A DNA stretch of 64,000 nucleotides from Pegoplata infirma (taxonomy: Eukaryota > Arthropoda > Insecta > Diptera > Anthomyiidae): contig OY992540.1 of the NCBI GenBank assembly GCA_963921195.1, forward strand, positions 197,711,328-197,775,327. Direction: 5' to 3'. Made by a program: the position numbers and the translations under genes. The notes under the pieces were generated by a model, which ran no database searches, was not told where the DNA came from, and was given only the letters and a program-made list of their open reading frames with translations. Below, one piece after another: positions 32,361-44,090 of this stretch. Numbering within the stretch: the stretch's first letter is position 1; each line of letters opens with the position of its first letter.

Positions 32361-33774
32361 AGGCATATCACAGACTCAATTCCGTTCGGAAGTGGAATAA
32401 GTGGTTTACTTGTGTGATGCAGTTTTATTTTCCAGCTAGGATAGAGCTCAGTCTGTCCAGGTTCGACAAAGGTCTGCTTCCTTTGAATAAATAAAAGACG
32501 AATGCTTTTGTGGTTTAACTACAAAAGTACGATCTTATCTCGCACACAACTTTATTACCAAGATCTTAACCTAGTTGTCTTATACTACTTAAGCTAATAT
32601 AAATTCAATCTGCTCTTCGATCGTCTTCGGCAATGACGATTTGCTTCAAGGTCGTCGGCAACCCCGGCGTTGGTTGCAGGCTCTCAAGGATTTGTCCAAT
32701 ATTATAAAGTAGACACGAACAAAACCCGTCGTTCTTGTATGTTTATAAGATTGCCACTACGAACAATAACAATACGAACAATAACGCTTCGGTTGAAAAG
32801 GTTAATGTAATACCACTGAGCAAAAACGAACGGCGTTCGGGTTACTGAAGGAATGCAAAGCTACGAAGTGAACACGAACGATAAACGGCGTTCGTGAAAG
32901 TAAATACGGTGGCTTATGCGAACAATAATCGGCGTTCGGGTTAGTAAGATACTTTCAAACTACAAAGTAAAGGCGAACAATAAACGGCGTTCGGGTAAGT
33001 AAATACGATGGCTAATACGAACAATAATCGGCGTTCGGGTTAATAAGGTGCATTCAAAACTACAAAATAAATACAAACCATAAACGCCGTTCATGTAAGT
33101 AAATACGGCGACTAATACGAAAAATAATCGGCGTTCGGGTTAGTAAGATGCATTCAAAACTACAAAGTAAATACGAACAATAAACGGCGTTCGTGTAAGT
33201 AAATACGGTGGCTAATACGAACAATAATCGGCGTTCGGGTTAGTAAGATACTTTCAAACTACAACTTATATACGAACAATAATCGGCGTTCGTATAATCT
33301 ACGGACCAACTACGGCATACGGCGGAGTCGGGAACAGGAATCTTGTCGGCTTACGGTTATACAACGTATGTAGTACGAAATATAGCACGAACTCCAACTG
33401 GATTCTCGTTGTTCTGGTCAGCCAAACTTTGTCATTATAAATAACAATTTGACCAACTCAACGAGAATTGCGAGATAGTGTTAACTGTTTGCTAGTAATA
33501 ACTATCAAACAAACAACTCTATATTGGGTATGGGTACAAGTAGAGTGATGAGGTATATGGAAAAGTATTTTCCTTGTAACGGCACGTTACACTTGTAAAG
33601 CGCAAAAGCGAATATCTTTTTTTCGGAATGAAACCACTTTTTATGCATTTCAATTTCACTTTAATTTTTGAGAGTGATTTCAATCCGAAAAAAATATTCG
33701 TTTTGCTTTTTACGAGTAAACCACTTTTTTCAAATCCGAATGGAATTGAGTCTGTGACATGCCTTTAAGTTTAA
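32361..33774. mobile_element. 1.4 kb inverted-repeat element containing a tandem array
   Basis: The left end AGGCATATCACAGACTCAAT plus TCCGTTCGGA is inverted at the right (TCCGAATGGAATTGAGTCTG, TGACATGCCT). It interrupts a ~380 bp repeat unit. AAG on the left and AAG just after TT on the right may be a 3 bp duplication. The interior includes a ~100 bp tandem array (32828-33300) and a smaller hairpin (33590-33735). No coding region recognised. Confidence 0.6.
32828..33300 (+). repeat. ~100 bp tandem array with alternating 55/44 bp CGGCGTTCG spacing
   Basis: The motif CGGCGTTCG (one copy varies) begins at about 32831, 32886, 32930, 32985, 33029, 33085, 33129, 33185, 33229 and 33284. Spacing is 55, 44, 55, 44, 56, 44, 56, 44, 55. 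Most copies are preceded by GAACAATAA, giving an imperfect dyad GAAC...GTTC. About five units. The array stands out by its higher G+C. No reading frame. Confidence 0.8.
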
Positions 33775-33854
33775 ATTGAACTTAAAAAGTCTAAATAATG
33801 AACGGTTTTTGTTCGGAGAAGTTCCCATTGGTTTTGGTTTACATTCCGTTTCAC
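33775..33854 (+). repeat. Resumed ~380 bp repeat unit
   Basis: TTCGGAGAAGTTCCCATTGG and TTACATTCCGTTTCACCAAT match units at about 36600-36655 and 36985-37035. Confidence 0.55.
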
Positions 33855-33860
33855 CAATTG

Positions 33861-36266
33861 AATAGTTCATGCGAATAAAGACGAATAGACCATTTGTAGA
33901 ATTTTACAGGGGACAATAAAAACGCAGGAAACGGTTAAAAAATAATATTTTTGTCAACTTTTTGGTATTAGCTTAAAGATTTAGGTCACATCTACCTATA
34001 TACAAAATTTTAGTAAGGTATTCGAAAGAGAACTTGCCAAAAATTGGACTTCAATTTTTTGCTTAAATGGAAAAAGGGCGAATATCCAAAAAAATGTATT
34101 GAAATTTGAATAAAAATGTGTTATTTTGCAGCAGATTTTGACTACATTTTCATGAGACTTGCAATACTTGACGAACTATGGTTGGTATTTGTTTGTAACA
34201 CTTTAAGGACTTCAAGGATACACTTTTTAAGGATTGCCAGGACATGCAAAAAAATTTTTTTTGTTAATTTTTTTTTTAATATTCCTGCCATTTGATGTAG
34301 TAGTAATTCTTTATGACACTAAATACATTTTTAGGAATTATAATATTAACCCTTGACTGCATATTACGACGTAACATAAAAGGACATGAAAAAATTTTTG
34401 GTTTTTATTCCTGACATTGGATGCAGTATTAACACTAAAAGTTTGTATGTGCTAAGATTGTTTTTTTTTTGTGTACAATTTCAAATTTTAGCTAATATCA
34501 ATTTTAAACTCGCAGCTAAATAATTTTTATATAATATTTTATTAAGGATGGATATTCGCCCTTTTTGCTTTCCACACTTTAAAGTCTTATAACTCAAGAA
34601 CAGTAAATTTTTTTGCCAATATAATAAGTGTGGTTTGTTCCTCGTAATGTTCTTTTAACACATTGTTACCGAAAGTAAAATTTTTGTATGTTTTTGTGTT
34701 GTATTTAATCAAAATTATGCGTTAGTTCACTCCCAATTTAAACAAAAATATAAAAATATACGAATTATTGCACTTTCAAAGTAATTTTTTTAGCCTTAAA
34801 AGTCAAAATTTCCCCAAAATTTCTGCATAGAGTTAAAACACCTCAATTCAACCGAAAAAAGTAGTATTTTTGACCTTACCCCTTTCGAATTTGATGAAAC
34901 TTGGAATATAGTTGGGCCCTTACAAAAAAATCATAGTGCCAAAATTTTGGACTTCTTGTAGTTTTTCTTCCCGAGATATGGGGTCTTGAAAATTGACAAA
35001 ATCGTAAATATTTGACAAAAGTGTTTTGAGATAAATAAATATAACTCAAAAAGTAATAACAATACAGGTCTCAGTCAGGTTGCAGATAATAGGTGATAAG
35101 ACATCCTTTAAAATGGCATTCCCCAAGATTTTTTTTGAAAAAGGTCAAAGGTCATTGGTTTTAACCTTAATTTTTGGAGAGCTATATCTCAAAAAACGAT
35201 ATTTTTAAAATTTTGGAAAAAAATATATGTTGTTAAGAATCACCTATACTACTTGAGTTTAAATTTTCAGGATGGAGACTTCATTGGAACTTTTTATATT
35301 AATAGAAACATTGTGACAGGAAAGAAAAAGCGGTGTAATTTCCCTTAGAAAAAACAAATATTTTTTTGTCTTTGAAATTCTGGTACCAAAATTCGTTTTT
35401 CTAAATGTTTTTGACGTGCTGAGTTCAAATATGACCTTTGAACTGGTCTATTGCTATTACTTTTCAATATATCAGCACATAAATGTGTAAAAATTGCTCA
35501 AATGCTATTGCTGTGTTTTTTTGAACATTTAGGTGCATATATCTTGAAAAGTAATAACGATAGACCAGTTCACAGGTCATATTTGGACTCACCACGTCAA
35601 AAACATTCAGAAAAATGAGTTTTGGTACCAGAATTTCAAAGACAAAAAAAATATTTTTTTTTTTTAAGGGAAATTACACCGCTTTTTCTTTCCTGTCACA
35701 ATGTTTCTATTAATATAAAAAGTTCCAATGAAGACTCCATCCTGAAAATTTAAACTTAAGTAGTATAGGTGATTCTTAACAACATATATTTTTTCCAAAA
35801 TTTTAAAAATATCGTTTTTTGAGATATAGCTCTCCAAAAATGAAGGTTAAAATCAATGACCTTTGACCTTTTTCAAAAAAAATCTTGGGGAATGCCATTT
35901 TAAAGGCTGTCTCATTACCTATTATTTGCAACCTGACTGAGACCTATAGTGTTTTTACTTTTCGAGTTATCTTTATTTATCTCGGAACACTTTTGTCAAA
36001 TATATACGATTTTGTTAATTTTCAAGACATCATATCTCGAATACTCGAATCACCAGAAGCCTGAAAAATTGGCAAAATCTCTTTTTTGTTAAAGTAAACC
36101 CCAGTACTTAATTTCATTTAATTTGGAGGGGGTGCGGTCAACTCCTCGGTTGAATTGAGGTGTTTTAGCTCCATAGGATTGTAGGTCTCTGCTAATAAAA
36201 TGCATTTATGCAAAAAAACGTGTTTGCGAAAAAGTGGTCTATTCGTCCTTATTCGCATGAACTATT
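33861..36266. mobile_element. 2.4 kb palindromic element with 6 bp flanking duplication
   Basis: The termini are AATAGTTCATGCGAATAAAG and the inverse of AATAGTTCATGCGAATAAGG, extending through ACGAATAGACCA. CAATTG flanks both ends (33855-33860, 36267-36272). It interrupts a CACCAATTGAA site in the ~380 bp unit. The inner 34840-36165 is a second, nearly perfect palindrome centred near 35490, with blocks such as CACCTCAATTCAACC, GGCATTCCCCAAGATT and CATTGTGACAGGAAAGAAAA. No coding region. The class is unknown. Confidence 0.75.
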
Positions 36267-36272
36267 CAATTG

Positions 36273-38545
36273 AAAAAATTTGCTTCAGATAATAAAGAAA
36301 TTTAAGAAAATTGATTAACAAAGTTTTTAAGGAAATGGCGCCCAAGCTGGGGCCAATGATGAGATTCTGACTAAAACTTAAACTGCTTTGCTTCCGACAC
36401 GTTTTATTTACTTACAGGACTACACTTCATTCATAAAACCTTCATGGGTGGTTCGAAAATGCCGCTGTACAGAGATCTTACGAGTCAGAGCGGAGTGTTA
36501 AGAATAATAACTTGTATAATAACTTTGCCAAAAATGCATGACGTCTAAAAATAATAACAAGTTTAACTCGAACTTAAAAATTCGAAATTATGGTCGTTTT
36601 AGTTCGGAGAAGTTGCGATTTTTTTTTTCGGTTTACATTCCGTTTCACCAATTGAAGAAATTTGCTCAAGATAATAAAAAAAATTAAGAAAAATTTGCTA
36701 ACAGAATTTTTTCGGAAAAGTCGCCCAAGCTGGGGTCAACAATGAGATTCTGACTAAAACTTTAACTGTTACTTTCGACTCTTTTTATTTACTTACAGGA
36801 CTCCACTCCATCTATAAAACCTTCATGGGTGGTTCGAAAATGCCGCTGTCCAGAGATCTTACGAGTCAGAGCGGAGTGTTAAGAAAAATAACTTGTATGT
36901 ACAATAACTTTGCCAAAAATGCATGCTGTCTGAAAATAATAACAAGTTTAACTCGAACTTAACAATTTTAAATTATGGTAGGTTTTAGTTCGGAGAAGTT
37001 TCTATTGTTTGCAGTATAAATTCCGTTTCCCCAATTGAAAAAAATTGCTTCAGATAATAAAGAAATTTAGAAAAATTGCCTAACAGAATTTTTAAGGAAA
37101 TGGTGCCCAAGCTGGGGCCAACGATGAGATTCTGGCTAAACTTAAGCCGTTACTTTCGACTCGGTTTATTTACTTAAAAATTAACCAGACTCAACTCCAA
37201 CCACAAAACCTTCATTGATAGTTCGAAAATTATGCTGTTCAGATCGCTTACGTATCGGCGTGGAGTAATAACTTAAATAATAAGTTTTTGGCCAAAAATG
37301 CATGTTGTCTTAAAATAATACCAAGTTTAACCCGAACTTAAAAATTCAAAATTAGGATCGGTTTTAGTTTGAAGAAGTTTCTACTGTCTTCGGTTTAAAT
37401 TTCGTTGTACCAATTTAAGAAATTTGCTTCAGCTAATAACGAAATTCAAGAAAATTGACTAAAAGAATTTTCACTGAAATGGCACTAACAATAAGTAGGG
37501 GCCAACGGTAGAGAGTCGGACTAAAACTAATTATTTACGCATGATTTAGCATTGAGTTCGGACTCGGTTTATTTACTAACAAGGGTGTCACCCTCCGATC
37601 ATTATGAAATTTGGATATGTTGTTAAGAACGAAAATTAATTCGACACGTATTTTTTTTTAGCGACCCAAACTCATTTTTAGGAGGGGTCGATTTGTATGG
37701 GAGGAAATTGACCTTTTTCAGTTTTTTCCGATTTACGCCTATTTAAACAAAATTAATATAGGCATGTGTGGTATCAGATTAAAGACATTAAAAATCCCTA
37801 TCTCGTGGTGCTAACAACGGGCCAAAGAAATTAATATTTTTCGACTTATTAACAAAAATGTCCTAAAATTTTGGTATTTTACTCAATATGACAAAAATTT
37901 GGGCATGTTTGGACACGTTCTTAGCACACGTAGATAGGTTTTCCATATACCTTTTATTTGGTATGCAACATGACTAGCTTTCTTTGCATAATATAGGAGA
38001 TAAACGAAAAAAACTTAAAAATGGCCTTGTCTTTCCCCCTCTTTTTTACCCCCTAAATATGAATTCGGGCCGCTTTATTTTTTCTGCTCTACAAAATAAA
38101 GCCAATTCCATAAAGATCCGCGGGTGACACTAGGGAGACTTCCCTTGTAAGAAAGAAACCGAACTTCACTCAATCCATTAAATCTTTATCTATTTTCAAG
38201 AAAAATGGCGCCCAAGCTGGGGCACAACGATGAAGATTCTGACTAAAACTATTCATGAACTCATTACATAACATTGTGTACCGTTCCTGTCGAATTGGTT
38301 TATTTAATAAAAAAGGAGCCGGACTCCACTCCAGCCATACACCTTTCAAGGATGGCTGCACTTGTATGATTAGTTTATGACCAAAAATTCAGCTGTCGGA
38401 ATTTAAGAAAATTTTTCTCCAAATAATTTAGAAATCCAGGAAAATTGGCTTACAGAAATTTTCAAGGAAAAGCTCTCAAGCTTGGACCAACAATGAAGAT
38501 TGGACCAACAATGAAGATTTTGATTCAACTCGGTTTATTTACTAA
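36273..38545 (+). repeat. Tandem ~380 bp repeats carrying a PBS-like motif
   Basis: TGGCGCCCAAGCTGGGGCCA-like motifs occur at about 36336, 36721, 37101, 37480 (degenerate), 38206 and 38472, at intervals of 385, 380 and 379 bp where undisturbed. Other unit landmarks are TTTATTTACTTACAGGACTC, ACCTTCATGGGTGGTTCGAA and CGGAGTGTTAAGAA. The motif is the complement of the 3' end of tRNA-Lys as I know it from Drosophila, except for a two-base CG/GC swap. This suggests the unit derives from an LTR-retrotransposon leader. The later units are shortened and one holds an insertion (37579-38148). Confidence 0.65.
37579..38148. mobile_element. 570 bp ACAAGGG-terminated element in the tandem array
   Basis: The left end is ACAAGGGTGTCACCC. 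The right end contains GGGTGACACTAGGGAGACTT and CCCTTGT. TA precedes and AA follows, exactly as at 7879-8466, so they share terminus type though the interiors differ. It interrupts the TTTATTTACT site of a tandem unit. Non-coding. Confidence 0.6.
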
Positions 38546-38680
38546 CAAAGGAAATATTTCAACCCTTATGAACCGATTTGCCTAAAACTTAAAATGTATA
38601 TAAAAGAGACGATTTTAAGGTTGGGGTGTCTCAGCTTATCGGCCATATCAGTGATAAAAAATTTCAATGTTCCCTTATAA
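38546..38680 (+). mobile_element. Fragment of the ACAAGGGAAG palindrome family
   Basis: ACAAAGGAAATATTTCAACC, TGAACCGATTTGCCTAAAAC and GTCTCAGCTTATCGGCCATA match the left arm of 7879-8466. It is joined to the same TTTATTTACTA site of the tandem unit as the element at 37579. Confidence 0.55.
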
Positions 38681-38689
38681 AAGAATGTG

Positions 38690-40665
38690 GACCTTCCGGA
38701 AAATGCTACACGATTCCTTAGGTCAAGAATTAACCAAAAAGTGCTGCCAACAAAAATGTTTTCCTTCTTAAATAAGAATTATTTATGTATTTTTGCAAAA
38801 ATTGGGTTCGAGTTGCAAAAAATAATATTTTTTAGTTCGCGAAAACTGTTTGACATAGAAGAAACTACTCAAAACCAAAATTATTCTTCGTGAAAGAGTT
38901 CTAAACCATCGAACAAAATATCTGCTAATGGCATGCAGTTCCTAAGAAATGACATAGATAACAGGGAAGCATGCGGTTGCAGGATCTCTCGTTTGTTTAA
39001 GTATACATAATCTAATATCTGGCAAAAGTGATCTAATGAACATTTTAAAGAAATCTAAAGCTGCCTCTTAATGTGTCAAGAATTATTGAGGTTAATTAAC
39101 TTTTTATAAAATTTCTGTTATTTCTTTTTTTTATTTCAAAAAAGTGTTAACTAAATTTTACTGTGCCACACATTATTCTGCTGCTGCCACACTCCATAAA
39201 TATAAAATTCTTATTATGCAATTTTAGTTTCTAAAACTAGTCATTTTATACCACTCACTACTGCATCTTCCTCTAAGTTCAAGTATCTTTTCTATTTTAA
39301 AATTATTATTTAAAGATGGAAATTTTCTTTTTTTTCGTGGCGGTTTTATTTTTCTTATTTGCTGCAAAGTTGTTTTTTATACTTTTTCCCGTTGTTTTTA
39401 TTTTTTGTTTTAGATAAAAACGGAAAATTCACTGAACTGACAAACAAGTTTAAGTTAAAACAAACCTAAGACAAGAAGTCAATTTAGTTTTTCCATCCTG
39501 TTTTAAGTTATAGTGTAAATAATAGTGGTTACGAGACAAAATGAGCTAAGTCGAGATAAAAGAAAATGTTAGTTATATATTAAATATCTGAAATAAATGG
39601 AGACTACCAAAAGAATTTGTTAAAGAATATTTTAAGAGTAAACAAATTAACAAAGCAATATTATCACGGCACTTTTCACATAATTTGACAGTTAGCGGCA
39701 CGACAAAAAAAAATAATTTTATTTCCATTACGGGTTCTCTCAATCTCTCCATCTCTCCACCGATTCAGTATTTATTCATTCACAATTGCAAGCACAAATT
39801 CACAATTGCAAACACACACTGTTTAGATTCTTTACCTCAGTTTCTTTAATACGAAAGTCATTCGGCTTGACAGATTTCACTGGTTTGAAATATAAAAGTT
39901 TAATTTAAGTTCTACAAGAATGAAGTCGTGTTGAACCCGGTGCCCCTCACAATTCACTGAAAAGTCAAGTAGAGGATTTAAAGTGTAATTTTTGACATAA
40001 TCCCTTATAACTTTTTGTTACATCCAGCTATATTTCCTTGTATCTTTAATTTTTGCTGTTCTTTTCGTGTGGCTTTAACTACAACGTCTTATCGTTTGAA
40101 TATCAACTGTATCTGTGGAAACTTTTTAATGGATTTCCTTCTAAAACTCATCATCAGCATCCTCTTCATCCTCTAAATGAATAATATTGTGTGTGAATAA
40201 ACATATTTTTCATGCAAATTAAGCCAATTGAAAATAAATAATACTTTTAGCAAAATTAAGTTATTACAATTAAGTATAGGAAAGATAGTTGAGTCAATGA
40301 ATGGAATGAGTTTTAATTGACAGCAAATAGAATTTTCAAATGTCACATATAAATTTATTTTAATTGGAATTTTCTTGAAAATAGAAATAAAAAGAGCAAA
40401 AGCTTTTAATCGTAAAAGAAGAATAAAAATAAAGCAAATGAAGATGGGGAAGTTCTTAAGATAATTTTTTTAATGAGCAGTAAGCCCTTCTAAAGCTCCC
40501 AGGGCCGGAAAGTAAATTACCGACTAGGTTACAGCATATCGCTGAAATAGTCTTCAGATTCATCAGTTCTTTCTAAATAACCAACAAATTTAAGACTTGT
40601 GGTTTAGGTTTTTCAAAATTGAAAAAACCCATAGGTTTCGATCTCAATTAGGTTAAGAAATTTCA
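38690..40665. other. No gene recognised
   Basis: About 2 kb of AT-rich sequence without the interspersed repeats seen elsewhere. A short direct repeat of ATTCACAATTGCAA occurs at about 39777-39815. No frame with a recognisable domain. It could be intergenic or intronic host DNA. Confidence 0.4.
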
Positions 40666-40667
40666 AG

Positions 40668-40692
40668 AAAATGGCGCCCAGGCTGTGGCCAA
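40668..40692 (+). repeat. Isolated PBS-like motif of the ~380 bp unit
   Basis: ATGGCGCCCAGGCTGTGGCC, with AATTTCAAGAA-type sequence before it, matches the start of the tandem units at 36336 onward. The rest of the unit is not recognisable. Confidence 0.45.
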
Positions 40693-40919
40693 ATTCGGAA
40701 AATTCTAATAGAATTTCTGAAAGTTTTTCCAAATTTAAAGAAAAAGACTAAATTCATGACAACAACAAAAACTTTCTTTTTCATTCTTCTTCAATTCGTC
40801 TTATTAAACATATCGAAATAACTGTACAACAGTTTTAACATGCAGATGGACCTTATTGTGATTTTTTTTTTTTGGATTTTCCAAAATCGGAGCTCAGTTT
40901 TGTGCGAGGTTAGGGTAAA

Positions 40920-41083
40920 CAAGTAGAAAAGCTAAATTCGAATCTTGGTCGAATCTGTGAATACTCTCCACAATGCCCTTTTTAAAGGACAGCAAATTTT
41001 CTAACGTGAAAAAAATTAACAATTTTGATTAGAAATATTTTATTTTGAGTAAAAAACTTTTTTTTTGTCATTTTAGTAAAAAA
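40920..41083 (+). mobile_element. DINE-like 5' fragment
   Basis: CAAGTAGAAAAGCTAAATTC, GTGAATACTCTCCACAATGC and TAGAAATATTTTATTTTGAG match the 5' part of the 57257 copy. The next DINE-like copy is inserted at its end. Confidence 0.55.
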
Positions 41084-42390
41084 CAAGTAAAAAAGTTAAA
41101 TTCGGCCTTGCCGAAGTAGTGATACCCTCCACAATTTCCAAAAGATTATTGCAAAAAACTTTTTTTAAAAGGAAATTACTTTTGAAAAAAAAACAAGTGA
41201 GAGTGTTAAATTCGGCTGTGCCGAATCTATTATACCCTCCAACATGTAAAAAAATTAAAAAAAAAAAAAATTTGACAGGGGCATTGTTTTAAGGGGGGGG
41301 GGGCAAGGTAGGGGGAGCGGTCGGTGAACTGGGGTGACTCCTTGGCCCTCACGGTATATGTTTACAAGTTCATTTTTGTCTGCTTTGTGCACCAAAGTAT
41401 TATAGTTTTAGAATTATTTAAATTATTTTTTTATCCACGCCCTTAAAAGAGGGGCGGGGCAAAAAAGCTAAATTTTTTAATCCTCTGGGTCCAAGCGCAG
41501 GACTATAAACTTTTACGAACATAAAAATGTCTCATTTAGTTCACAAAAATACAAAAAAACGTTAAAAAAATTAGCATTTTAAGAGGTTGGTTTAGTTCTT
41601 CAAGGGGGAACTTTTTTCCCCCTGGTCCGATTTAGCCCATTTCCGAACTTAACCTGCCTAGGACCATAAGACATATTTTTGCCAAACTTGAGGGGTCTAG
41701 CACTTTTGTTTTGGACTGTATCGTGTTAACTACAGACGGACGGACGGACAGACAGACGGACGGACATCGCTAGAATGTCTTAGAATCGATCGCTGATCAA
41801 TAATATATACACTTTATGGGGTCCCCGACCGATATTTCGATGCGTTACACACGGAATGACAAAGTGAGTATACCCCCATACTGTAGTTGGAGGGTATAAA
41901 AATCCGCCAAAAAAAAAAAAATCCGCCAAAAAAAATCCGCGATTTTTTTATTTTTTTTTTGCAAAAAATATGTCCATACTTGTTTAAATACCATTTGGTA
42001 TTCAATTCTGTTCACATATGTCAACCAGCAGTCGAATTAAAGCATTTTGTATTTTTAGGTTATGTTGAATGTACTAAAATTTTTGAGGTGTCCTTACATT
42101 TTCGTTCATAACTTTTGAACGGCTGAACCGATATCGCTCAAATGCAATACCAAACTTCTCGGGAGAACTTCAAATAAATATGTTAAGTTTCAGTCATCTC
42201 CGTGTAATATTTTGGCCGTGATCACCATTTCCACAGACAGACGGACAGACGGACATCGCTAGAATGTCTTAGAATCGATCGGGGATCATGAATATATATA
42301 TTTTATGGGGTCCCAGACCGATATTTCGATGAGTTACAAAAGGAATGACAAACTTATATATACCCTCTATCACTAAGTGGAAGGTATAAA
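41084..42390 (+). mobile_element. DINE-like copy interrupted by another DINE-like copy
   Basis: Starts CAAGTAAAAAAGTTAAATTC with a GGCCTTGCCGAA hairpin and GTGATACCCTCCACAAT. It is interrupted at about 41194-41903 and resumes with CATAACTTTTGAACGGCTGA, GACGGACAGACGGACATCGC and GGGGTCCCAGACCGATATTT. It ends TACCCTCTATCACTAAGTGG and AAGGTATAAAAA. It matches the outer element at 44831-48775. Confidence 0.65.
41194..41903 (+). mobile_element. DINE-1/Helentron-like copy, full length, nested
   Basis: A complete copy. The 5' end is CAAGTGAGAGTGTTAAATTC with the perfect hairpin ATTCGGCTGTGCCGAAT and TTATACCCTCC. A G-rich stretch, the (GACGGACG)n tract (41735-41766) and the GGGGTCCCCGACCGATATTT block follow. 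The 3' end is TAGTTGGAGGGTATAAAAA. It lies inside an older DINE-like copy, at an A-run. Confidence 0.7.
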
Positions 42391-42400
42391 AAGTGTTTTT

Positions 42401-44085
42401 ACATTTTGGAGAGTATAAAAGATTCGGCACCAACGAATATAACACTCTTACTTGTTTTATGTACATTTGATAAACAAATGGAAAATTTTTATGCGAAAAG
42501 CTTAGACTTGGTGAAAAAGTAGTTTTGGTAAAAAAAATATTTTTTTTTTGTTAAAAAAAATTATGTTAAAAAAAATTTTATGAACCCAAAATTTTTGGTG
42601 AAAAAAAATTTGGATGAAAAAAGTCTTTGATTAATTTTTTTGATGAAAAGAAAAGTTTTTTGATGTAAGAAGAAATTGATGAAAAAATTGATAATAAAAA
42701 ATTTTATAAAAAAATTTATTGAAAAAAAAATATGATAAAAAAATTGATGAAAAAAAATTTTGATGAAAAAAAAAATTTGATGAAAAAACTAATTAACGAA
42801 AAACAAGTAAGAGTGTTAAATTCGGCTGTGCCGAATTTTTTATACCCTCCAACATGCAAAAAAAATCCAGGGTCGTTTTCTTTTTTTTTTTGGGGGGGGG
42901 GGAGGTCGGCAGTGGTCATTGGGGGGGACAAATTTCCCCTCAAAATATATGTTTAAAAATTCATTCTTATGCTTTTCGCACTAAAGAAATACAAGTTTAT
43001 CATTATTTTAAAATTTTTTTTTAATCCACGCCCACAAAAGGGGAGCAAAAAACTATATTTTCTAATCCCCCGGGTCCAAATGCAAAACTTTGAGCTTCTT
43101 GAAGCATAAAAATGTTGCATTTGTTAAACAAAAACACACAAAATCATGTAAAAATATGGTGTTTTTTAGAGGCTGGTTTAGTTTCTCAAGGGGGAACTTT
43201 TTCCCCCTGGTCCGATTTTACCCATCTCCGAACTTAACCAGCCTATGAACATAAGACATATTGCTGCCAAACTTCAGGAGTCTAGCACTTTTATTTTGGA
43301 CTGTATCGTGTCTTCCACAGACGGACGGACAGACTGACGGACATCGCTAGAAAGTCTTAGAATCGATCACTGATCAATAATATATATACTTTATGGGGTC
43401 CTAGACCGATATTTCGATGCGTTACACACGGAATGACAAAGTGAGTATACCCCCATACTGTAGTTGGAGGGCATAAAAAAAATTTGATAAAAAAACAAAA
43501 AAATTGATGAAAAAAAAATTTTGATGTAAAAAAAAATTTGATGAAAAAAAAAATTAATGAAGAAAAAAATATTTAATGAAAAAAAAATTTGATGAAAAAA
43601 AGTTGATGAAAAAAAAATTGATGAAAAAAAATTGATAAAAAAAAATAAAAAAAAAAAGTTTGATGAAAAAAAAAAAGTTTGATGAAAAAAAAAAGAAAAA
43701 TTAATGAAAAAAAAATTGATAGAAAAAAAAAATTTAATGGAAAAAAAATTGATGAAAAAAAAAATTTGATGAAAAAAAAAAATTTTTATGAAAAAAAAAA
43801 TTGATAAAAAAGAAATTTGATGAAAATAAAAAAAATTTTTGTTGACAAATAAGTATTTACTTTTTTTCACCAGCTGGTGAAAAACAGTTTTATTCACCAC
43901 GAGGTGAATGATTATCCAAGTTACAAACCCAAGTTATTAAAATTTTTGGTTTTAAGAAAATGAAAATAGTAATTCTTGTTTTCTTTTTCGTTAATTGTTA
44001 GCTTATATAGTCAAACTGAGGTGACGTCCTGCAACTTTTTTATAATTATACACCAGCCTAAAAACATTATCATGTTAAAAAATAT
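42401..44085 (+). mobile_element. Minisatellite-bearing composite repeat, copy 2
   Basis: The same order of parts as at 16707-18281: ACATTTTGGAGAGTATAAAA, reverse DINE 5' end, TATGTACATTTGATAAACAA, TTGATGAAAAAAAA arrays (42590-42800 and 43478-43850), the TTCACCAGCTGGTGAA hairpin (about 43866), and GACGTCCTGCAACTTTTTT. A DINE-like copy (42804-43478) is inserted in the minisatellite. Position 42414 is the empty site for the MITE at 15764-16704. Confidence 0.6.
42804..43478 (+). mobile_element. DINE-1/Helentron-like copy inside the minisatellite
   Basis: The 5' end is CAAGTAAGAGTGTTAAATTC with the ATTCGGCTGTGCCGAAT hairpin. A GGGGGGGGGGAGG stretch follows, then CCACGCCCACAAAAGGGG, GGGAACTTTTTCCCCCTGGT, GACGGACGGACAGACTGACG and GGGGTCCTAGACCGATATTT. 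The 3' end is TAGTTGGAGGGCATAAAAA. A full-length, non-coding copy. Confidence 0.7.
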
Positions 44086-44090
44086 TTTTT

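Noticed and set aside
32828..33300. CRISPR-like array (regular repeats)
   Set aside because: The repeats are diverged, the spacers are themselves repeated, and the surroundings are eukaryotic transposons with no cas genes.
36336..36360. An intact LTR retrotransposon starting at the PBS-like motif
   Set aside because: No gag, pol or paired LTRs follow; the motif recurs every ~380 bp as part of a tandem repeat.
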